A stretch of DNA of 64,000 bases, from positions 186,001 through 250,000 of the forward strand of contig JAOTOM010004798.1 of NCBI GenBank assembly GCA_034440615.1. The letters are read 5' to 3'. A program made the translations under genes and the position numbers. Below, in pieces: positions 56,490 to 64,000 of this stretch. The first letter of the stretch is position 1. The number at the start of each line of letters is the position of its first letter. This DNA comes from Ashinkailepas kermadecensis. Taxonomy: Eukaryota > Arthropoda > Thecostraca > Neolepadidae. Under the pieces are notes generated by a model. That model searched no databases. It was given only the letters and a program-made list of their open reading frames with translations, and was not told the DNA's origin.

Positions 56490-57800
56490 CTGAGTCAGGC
56501 TTTGTGGGCGACTGGCGCTCAGAGAGTCTCGGTGGGTGACTGGGGTTCTGAGACAGGCTCGATGGGTAACTGGCGCTCTGTGACAGGCTTGGTGGGCGAC
56601 TGGGGCTCTGAGACGGGTTCTGTGGGCGACTGGGGCTCTGATACGGGCTCGGTGGGCGACTGGGGCTCTGATACGGGCTCGGTGGGCGACTGGGGCTCTG
56701 AGACGGGCTCGGTGGGCAACTGGGGCTCTGAGACGGGCTTGGTGGGCGACTGGGGCTCTGTGACAGGCTCGGTGGCCGACTGGCGCTCAGAGAGAGTCTC
56801 GGTGGGTGACTGGGGTTCTGAGACGGGCTCGGTGGGTAACTGGCGCTCTGAGACAGGCTTGGTGGGCGACTGGGGCTCTGAGACGGGATCGGTGGGCGAC
56901 TGGGGCTCCGAGACGGGCTCGGTGGGCGACTGCGGCTCTGAGCCAGGCTCGGTGGGAGACTGGCGCTCAGAGAGAGCTCCGGTGGGTGACTGGGGTTCTG
57001 AGACAGGCTCGGTGGGTACTGGCGCTCTGAGACAGGCTTGGTGGGCGACTGGGGCTCTAAGACGGGCTCGGTGGACGACTGGGGCTCCGAGACGGGCTCG
57101 GTGTGCGACTGCGGCTCTGAGCCAGGCTCGGTGGGAGACTGGCGCTCAGAGAGAGTCTCGGTGGGTGACTGGGGTTCTGAGACGGGCTCGGTGGGTAACT
57201 GGCGCTCTGAGACAGGCTTGGTGGGCGACTGGGGCTCTGAGACGGGATCGGTGGGCGACTGGGGCTCCGAGACGGGCTCGGTGGGCGACTGCGGCTCTGA
57301 GCCAGGCTCGGTGGGAGACTGGCGCTCAGAGAGAGTCTCGGTGGGTGACTGGGGTTCTGAGACGGGCTCGGTGGGTAACTGGCGCTCTGAGACAGGCTTG
57401 GTGGGCGACTGGGGCTCTGAGACGGGATCGGTGGGCGACTGGGGCTCCGAGACGGGCTCGGTGGGCGACTGCGGCTCTGAGCCAGGCTCGGTGGGAGACT
57501 GGCGCTCAGAGAGAGTCTCGGTGGGTGACTGGGGTTCTGAGACAGGCTCGGTGGGTACTGGCGCTCTGAGACAGGCTTGGTGGGCGACTGGGGCTCTGAG
57601 ACGGGCTCGGTGGGCGACTGAGCTCCGAGACGGGCTCGGTGGGCGACTGCGGCTCTGAGCCAGGCTCGGTGGGAGACTGGCGCTCAGAGAGAGTCTCGGT
57701 GGGCGACTGGGGCTCCGAGACAGGCTTGGTGGACGACTGGGGCTCTGAGACGGGCTCGGTGGGCGACTGGGGCTCTGAGCCAGGCTCGGTGGGAGACTGG
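56490..57800. repeat. 30-bp satellite with 180-bp higher-order repeats
   Basis: The monomer is GAGACGGGCTCGGTGGGCGA plus CTGGGGCTCT, about 43 copies. From about 56770 six distinguishable monomers form a 180-bp block. Blocks starting at 57121 and 57301 are identical over 180 bp, and the next begins identically at 57481. Earlier blocks (about 56770, 56950) are variants, and some have lost one base (GGGTACTGG). Stop-free frames produce pseudo-ORFs up to 453 codons. I call it non-coding. Confidence 0.97.
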
Positions 57801-57895
57801 CACTCCGACACAAACTCGATGTGGACGGCCGTCGGGGGCTCCTGTCGCTTTGACACGGATCCGCGATTAATTTCAGCGAGGTCAGGGGTCAATGT

Positions 57896-58033
57896 ACGGA
57901 CGGAGCCCAGACGTCATCGACCTTGCCTAGCCGGAATATCTAGCCGGACGGAGCCCAGACGTCATCGACCTTGCCTAGCCGGAATATCTAGCCGGACGGA
58001 GCCCAGACGTCATCGACCTTGCCTAGCCGGAAT
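57896..58033. repeat. 48-bp repeat, about 2.9 copies
   Basis: The unit joins CGGACGGAGCCCAGACGTCA, TCGACCTTGCCTAGCCGGAA and TATCTAGC. The copies are identical. The last copy breaks off at CCGGAAT, exactly where LINE sequence begins, so the LINE inserted into or next to the array. Confidence 0.95.
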
Positions 58034-58073
58034 CACACACTATAAATCAGTTGACGGATGTCTAAATGACTGG

Positions 58074-59828
58074 CTGAAATCAAATTAGCTCGGGAATGTT
58101 CGGCAGGTAATGCTAAGAGATTCTTTTGTTTCTACAAATTTAAGGCTAAGAAGTGTAGTGTAGGACCACTGGAGGTAAATGGGGAATTAGTGGTTGATGA
58201 TTGTGATATTGTGGAGTCCCTAAGCAAACAATTCTCATCAGTCTTTACTAAAGATAATTCTGGTAGAATAGACACAACTGAATCGTATGCCATGACAGGT
58301 GATAGGTTGGAGTATCTTCCAATAACTACAGAAGCTGTAAAAAAGCTGTTGCAGAATATAAAACCTAATAAAGCTTCTGGACCAGATGATATATGCTAGG
58401 GTTTTAGTAGAGTGTGCTAAAGCTTTAGCAGTTCCCCTAGGTATAATTTTTAGGCGGACTATGGAATATTCTGAAGTGCCTGAAGACTGGAGAAATGCAA
58501 ATGTAGTACCAATTTTCAAAAAGGGAAGTATGAAGTGTGTAGGGAACTACAGGCCAGTCAGTTTGACTTCAATAGTTTGCAAGGTACTAGCAAATCTGGT
58601 TAAACAGAATGTTCAGATTCATCTTGATAGGCACAATCTTTTAAGGGATACTCAACATGGATTTCGATCTCGAAGGTCTTGTTTAACTAACCTTTTGGAG
58701 TTCATGGAGTATGTTACTAAAGAAGTAGACAATCAAAGCAGGATAGATGTTGTGTACTTGGACTCTAGCAAAGCTTTTGATAAAGTTCCACATGGGAGGC
58801 TAATTCATCAACTACAGCAACATGGGATTGTTGGAAAAGTTCTAGGTTGGATTGAAGCATGGTTGAGGGGAAGGAAGCAAAGGGTAATGTTAAATGGATG
58901 TAAATCTGATTGGAAGGATGTTCTGAGTGGAGTACCACAGGACTCTGTTCTGGGGCCACTTCTCTTTATTATCTTTGTGAATAACATTGGGGTAGGGCTG
59001 AAGAATAGTGTTCAAATTTGCGGATGACATCAAACTGGTAGGAGTGGCAAACAGTTGTGATCAATCTAGTAATATTCAACTAGACTTGGAGGACCTAAAA
59101 AAGTGGGCTGATCAATGGCAGATGTCTTTTAACTATGACAAGTGTAAGGTTATGCATCTGGGGTCTGGAGGTGAGACTTTCAGATATACAATGGGAGGGA
59201 GGGAACTGGATGTTATTGAAGAGGAAAGGGACTTAGGTGTGTTGATTTCAAAAGACCTTAAAGCAGAAAAGCAATGTAGCTCAGCTAGGAACAGGGCACT
59301 CGGAATGCTGGGACTCATTAATAGAAGTGTGATGTATAAGAGCAGGGAAGTCATGAAAAACTGTACTTAGCATATGTGCGACCCCACTTGGAATATTCGG
59401 TACAAGCTTGGAGCCCCTACCTAGAAAAAGATATATACAAGTTAGAGAGAGTTCAGCGTAAAGCAACTAGACTCATCCGTGGAATAAGTAACTTAGAATA
59501 TGGAGAAAGGCTTGTGGCATTAGATATGTACTCATTCAAGTATAGGAGATTAAGGGGGGACATGATTGAAATGTACAAAATTGTTAAAGGACTAGATCAG
59601 GCCAATTTAAATGGCGCTCTTCAGTTTAGAGTATCACATAGGGGTCATCAATTCAGGTTAGACAAGTTGAGGTGTAGGACAGTTAAGCGACAACAGGTCT
59701 TCAGTCAAAAGGTTGTTGATCAGTGGAATGGGCTGCCTGCTGATGTTGTGGGGAGTTCCTCATTGAATGTATTTAAAAGTAGGGTGGATGCATTTTTTAG
59801 ACAGGAAAATCTTGTTTTTGAGTTCTAA
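58074..59828 (+). pseudogene. Broken LINE reverse transcriptase
   Basis: An intact protein of this type copies its own mRNA at a nicked target. The remnant shows, in order, GPLEVNGELVVDD and KASGPDDI, then NANVVPIFKKG, GNYRPVSLTS, HGFRSRRSC, the motif-A region VVYLDSSKAFDKVPH, motif B SGVPQDSVLGPLLF (usually SGVPQGS, so a likely G-to-D change), catalytic FADD at 59017-59028, WADQWQMSFNYDKC, and the C-terminal YVRPHLEY, AWSPYLEKDI, KLERVQRKATRLI typical of CR1/jockey proteins. The frame breaks at about 58385, 59005 and 59360, each by a single-base-type indel. All three cut conserved blocks, so the copy is dead. Between breaks the protein is well conserved, so decay is modest. Confidence 0.9.
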
Positions 59829-60112
59829 CTTGTGATGGATGGGGTGAGATGTATGTTAAGTAAGTGCGCACGGCACAGACCCCTTTAAGCAGGCATGAAT
59901 GCAGTTTGAAAATTATTGATAGGGCATTCAATCCACATGTGTGAAGAGAGATCAGGGGAATAGGGCTGGAAAGCAAGGGTAGATAGGCATTGATAGGTGT
60001 GTGGGATATTAGAGGACTGGTTCTTCAGGATGTGGGATGGTTGGGGAGGGTCTTTTTACTAGGCTTATATTATCTTCCATTTACAAACTTAACTGGATGG
60101 GCCCTTGGGTCC

Positions 60113-60413
60113 CTTATTAAGTATAAACGCTTTATAACTTTATATAGGGTGTACCTAGCAGTGAATTCAGCACCTTCCTTCGGGATGAGATACTGATGAG
60201 ATTGTCTATGGTAGCGCAATGGGTATGATGGGATGAGTTTGTAATTATTGAGTGTGTTATGCAATAGCAAGTGAGTCTCTTATTAAGTCTAAACGCTTTA
60301 TAACTTTATATAGAGTGTACCTAGCAGTGGATTCAGTACCTTCCTTCGGGATGTGATGCTGATGAGATTGTCTATGGTAGCACAATGGGAGTGTGCTATG
60401 CAATAGCAAGTGA
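60113..60413 (+). repeat. Internal duplication in the LINE 3' UTR
   Basis: Copy 1 (60113-60276) and copy 2 (60279-60413) share CTTATTAAGT, CGCTTTATAACTTTATATAG and GATTGTCTATGGTAGC. Copy 1 has a 26-bp insert. The element's own 3' end (60537 onward) starts again with CTTATTAAGCCTTAACACTT, so the 3'-terminal module is present three times. Confidence 0.9.
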
Positions 60414-60583
60414 ATTGGTGCTAGATAGGCTGCGATATATAGCTTCCCAGGAACTTGAGATAAGGGATTGATTGGGGTGAGATTATGTACATTTCTAGTA
60501 CCTTTTCCAGATAGGCTTAACCCAGATGGGTCCCTGTGGCTCTTATTAAGCCTTAACACTTTATGACTTTATGACTTTATGTC

Positions 60584-61521
60584 GCCTATTCTCTGTGTAG
60601 AATGCTCCCCACCCAGGCCTGTGTTCTACAATGCGGTGAGTCGTCGTAAGCCCCACGGTATCGCCCAGACGTGATCAGCTTGAAGGAGGAGGGTGTGGAA
60701 GGCGTTGAGGAAGTACAAATTGTTCACACTCGTTCGATTATGCGGTAGGTTCTGACGACATACAAAACTGCATCTTGAAAGGATCCAGGCTCAACGTCCC
60801 AGAGGGGCCAAGGAGGCCTACAGAGGACAGCTCCTGCCTGCGTGAGATGTCCCACGAGGGACAGTCCTGCTTGAGTGAAGTGACACACGAGGGACAGTCT
60901 TGCTGCTGTGAGGTGGCGGAGGCGAACATGCCGATTTGCTCCCACTAGAATTTCAGGAGGCCCGACGCAAAGAAGGGAGATCCTTGTGGCTGAGCAGACT
61001 GCCAAAGACCGCCGCCCTGCCCCCTGGTCAGCATATCGGTCCACTAATCCGACGGCGAAACTTTGGCAATCTCTTGCGAGCATGCCGATGAAGAGTGGTT
61101 TGCTCACGTATAACCGGGACTCCTGCAACCAATACCAGGTGATCTTAAAGGCAATGGGATGCCGAAGCAGATCGGCAAAAGGTCTCAGGCTTCCAGACAG
61201 ACTCACGAATTACATAGGATGCCCGCGCGGCACGTGCAAATCATAATTAATGATTTACAGGCCCTTACTTCTAGAGATGTCCACAGCAGTCGGAAATTTT
61301 GTGAGCCAGCCAAAGCCACGCCCGCATCACCTTCCGAGTCATAAGAGGCTGACAGTCATTAAAGCTCCCACATCGGTTAGCGGGGGCCGGGGCGGATCGC
61401 ACAAAAAAGCAAAACTCATTTACCCATGAATACAATTGTTTGCCGCACTTAAGCACATCTTCATTACATCACATCATCACCGAGGTAACCCCCGCCGTGC
61501 GGTGGACAAATGAGTTCGAAG
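60584..61521. other. Unique spacer with a short repeat
   Basis: A 2-3 copy repeat of about 36 bp with CACGAGGGACAGTC lies at 60832-60905. ORFs are at most 160 codons (60724-61206, minus strand), not recognised. Confidence 0.45.
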
Positions 61522-62235
61522 CTGGGTATGAAGATGTGATGGGTATGCAGATGTGACGGGTATGAAGATGTGATGGGTGAATATGATGTGGTGATGTATG
61601 AGTATGATGTGGTGATGTATGAGTATGATGTGACGGGTATGACGATTTCATGGGTGAGTATGATGTGATGATGTATGAGTATGATGTGGTGATGTATGAG
61701 TATGATGTGATGGGTATGAAGATGTGATGGGTGAGTATGATGTGATGGGTATGAAGATGTGATGGGTGAGTATGAAGTTGCTGGGTATGAAGATGTGATG
61801 GGTGAGTATGATGTGATGGGTATGAAGATGTGATGGGTGAGTATGATGTGGTGATGGGTGAGTATGATGTGGTGATGTATGAGTATGATGTGACGGGTAT
61901 GAAGATTTCATTCGTGAGTATGATGTGATGGGTGAGTATGATGTGATGGGTGAGTATGATGTGATGGGTGAGTATGATGTGATGGGTGAGTATGATGTGA
62001 TGGGTGAGTATGATGTGATGGGTATGAAGATGTGATGGACATGAAGATGCTGGGTATGAAGATGTGATGGGTGAGTATGATGTGATGGGTATGAAGATGT
62101 GATGGACATGAAGATGCTGGGTATGAAGATATGTCGGGTATGAAGATGCTGGGTATGAAGATGCGATGGGTGAGTATGATGTGATGTGTATGAAGATGTG
62201 ATGGACATGAATATGCTGGGTATGAAGATGCGATG
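61522..62235. repeat. Interleaved 17/18-bp satellite
   Basis: Two related words, GGGTATGAAGATGTGAT (17 bp) and GGGTGAGTATGATGTGAT (18 bp), alternate in changing order with shortened forms such as GTATGAGTATGATGTGGT. Six of the 18-bp form stand in a row at about 61920-62020. The minus strand is stop-free in one frame for 214 codons (SYSPIT-type repeats), read as non-coding. Confidence 0.95.
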
Positions 62236-62321
62236 CACGGCGTTATGCAGCTCTATGTTCCATATTTGATCTTTCCAAGTTACGTGGAACATTTTGCCTA
62301 TTACTTGTAGCGATTTTCGAA

Positions 62322-62396
62322 GTCAGGTCAAGTAGGTCAGGTTAATGTAGGTCAGGTTAATGTAGGTCAGGTCAATGTAGGTCAGGTCAATGTAGG
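62322..62396. repeat. 15-bp repeat, about 5 copies
   Basis: The unit is GTCAGGTTAATGTAG, with GTCAGGTCAATGTAG variants in the right half. Confidence 0.95.
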
Positions 62397-64000
62397 GGTA
62401 CAGTCATTGACGCAAACCTCATCATAGCCTTCGGACTATGGTCATGGAGTAAATATAATTTAATGCTTGAATATTGATGATATGCAAACTGAACATTTAG
62501 TCTCTAATCATGAGATGTGCAAAGCTGAAGATAGCTGATCAGGTTAAGTATGGTTATTAGGAAATACGAAGAAAAAGGATTAAGCTGATAATTTGTTTCC
62601 ACAGGATGTGTTCCGGAACAGGTAATGAATGCAGGGGCGGTTTCAAGGGTGACCAGGGCGAACATAGTCTATCCCGGTCTTAGTCCTTGTGTCTTAAACT
62701 TGATTCATTTGTAGACTGGAGGGTGAGTGGTGCGGGAGTGGAGGGGGGGGGGTTGTGGAACGTGATGTAAAGCAAACCACCTGCTGTTTTATGTTCATGG
62801 GCATAAGAATGATGCCTATTGATGAGTGGTTTTCTATGAATGTTGTTGATTGTTTGATGGTGGTGATGTTATCAGTAGTGTATCCGCTGCCTTTACCAGA
62901 CGGCAGTGTCGCTGCCAGAAACCATAAGCGTTTTTAAAGACCTAAATCTCACTCGTAGCCTGGGATAAAGAAGCAAAAGAGGTGACGCATGATGTCAAAA
63001 ACGCGAAAGCGAGCATTTGTCCTGAAATATGAGTCAACACTCACATTTCAGAATTTCATGCCACCGCGTTTCAGGAAGTGCTGTGATTTCAGGAAGTCGG
63101 CCTCGTCAGACCCCGAGGTCCCGAGTGACCGCACGAAGTGTTTCCGGCAGAAGATCCGCTCTCAACTTGTTGAAGGTTGTCTTCGCTGAAGAAATCCATC
63201 CAGCGGCTGCGGAGTTGTCCCTGATGGTTATCAGGGGAACCTCCTCACGCCGGCCAACTACCGTATGCGGCAGCCGGAGAGGTGTGCTGCTTAGTTATTT
63301 AATGATAATTACCTTGGAAGCTGCCAACTTGCAAATAGCTGCCAACGAACACATAACTACCACTGATTCGCCGAAATGTACTTAGTTACCCAGTCCAGAT
63401 AAATTGTACCACTTTGCAATACTTTAAATTCAATACCACACGCATTAGCGCCGGCGCGGATCAGCCCGATTTAGACGTGATAACTTCCCAAACTTCCGCA
63501 CCCAGCTGGAGCTCTGTGGAGGAGTGCGGACACGAGTCCGCATGGCAGTTGCCACAGTGACAATTTTAAGCATGCGAAGAAACTGATGAAGCTAACCGCA
63601 CCGGACGAAACACCCGAACATGTTACTGAGTATGACCAACCACAACGCACGACTTGTGCATAATTAAGCGAGGAGAGGAACTTCCAGCGGGCGAAAATAT
63701 CGCGTGTGCCGACCATGACCTGCGAGTAGCCTGTTCCCCTCCTGCAGTCGAAGGGTAAGGGTATGTACAAGACTAGCGAGGAAGATGGCGACTGCGCGCG
63801 CCGCCAGGTTGTGTTCGCGACCGCTCCGGCCCCGATTTGATTTCCTCAGGGAATCAGGCAAGTGTTGAAAACCTTGGTGGGTAAATACTTTCCGTATGTT
63901 ATATTTGCATGTTTTGAGACATCGTAGGCCACTGTACACACTCGACAAGTTTATAGTGGTGTGTTTGAGGGTGCACCCGTGAAGAAAGCCAGTCACCCAG
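62397..64000. other. Unique sequence to the window edge
   Basis: A G-run lies at about 62741. ORFs are at most 118 codons, none recognised. On the plus strand an ATG in strong context (AAGATGGCG, also a YY1-like word) at 63785 opens a 27-codon frame (MATARAARLCS onward) ending at 63868. A GC-type donor-like CAG/GCAAGT overlaps its end at about 63856. It could be the first exon of a gene continuing past the window, but nothing confirms this. Confidence 0.3.

Larger units (their letters stand above)
58034..60583 (+). mobile_element. 5'-truncated CR1/jockey-group LINE
   Basis: A non-LTR retrotransposon lacking its 5' part (no endonuclease domain). The reverse-transcriptase ORF remnant (58074-59828) is followed by a 3' UTR of about 750 bp. 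It ends in a short 8-base terminal repeat, ATGACTTT, at about 60562-60583, in the manner of CR1-type tails. No long target-site duplication was found. The left junction is the 48-bp array. A fragment of the same family lies at 15131. Confidence 0.85.

Noticed and set aside
56452..57813. 453-codon Pro/Ser-rich ORF (minus) and 361-codon ORF (plus)
   Set aside because: Both lie in the 30-bp satellite, which is open in several frames; no start context or domain distinguishes one.

Overview
The window is animal nuclear DNA, probably from an invertebrate, and it is gene-poor. It has no bacterial gene layout and no long conserved host ORF. What it does contain is eukaryotic: a decayed CR1/jockey-type LINE, hAT-like and PIF/Harbinger-like DNA transposon remnants, CpG-rich islands, TATA/CCAAT/X-box promoter words, and very many minisatellites. 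I cannot name the species. A few TTAGG-like tracts hint at an arthropod but do not prove it.

Layout. 0.76-9.6 kb: tandem arrays (34, 33, 46, 35, 55, 64, about 79, about 125 and 22 bp units) separated by unique spacers, ending in a (CT)n tract. 10.08-15.62 kb: one candidate 5.5 kb hAT-like element with matching ends and an 8-bp target duplication. It is filled with GAGGCCCC-type satellite, a large internal inverted repeat and a LINE fossil. 16.2-23.7 kb: more arrays (32, 37, 26, 45, 16, 47, 40, 18 and 37 bp). 24.2-31 kb: hAT-like debris, a degenerate satellite and a 30-bp array. 31.2-35.1 kb: promoter-like signals, including two X-box consensus sites and a 16-copy CCAAT array upstream of a TATA box. 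36.3-40.1 kb: a 43-bp array, a 2-kb 42-bp array and a CpG-rich island with octamer motifs. 42-50.2 kb: two loci of a 22-bp E-box/CRE satellite (one inside a small TIR element), an AT-rich block and a 1-kb Harbinger-like element. 51-58 kb: arrays, including a 30-bp satellite with 180-bp higher-order structure. 58.03-60.58 kb: a 5'-truncated LINE with three frame breaks. 61.5-64 kb: a short-motif array and unique sequence.

By hand count, tandem repeats cover roughly a quarter of the window. The long apparent ORFs (up to 840 codons) lie inside arrays whose units lack stops in several frames, so I do not treat them as genes. The only sequence with recognisable protein homology is the LINE reverse transcriptase, which is broken. 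Promoter-like elements suggest that transcription units may start near 31.2, 34.2 and 35.1 kb, but no coding exon could be tied to them. There is therefore no set of genes whose joint function can be described. The main interest is how arrays and transposons are built from one another, and the transcription-factor-like motifs repeated inside several arrays.
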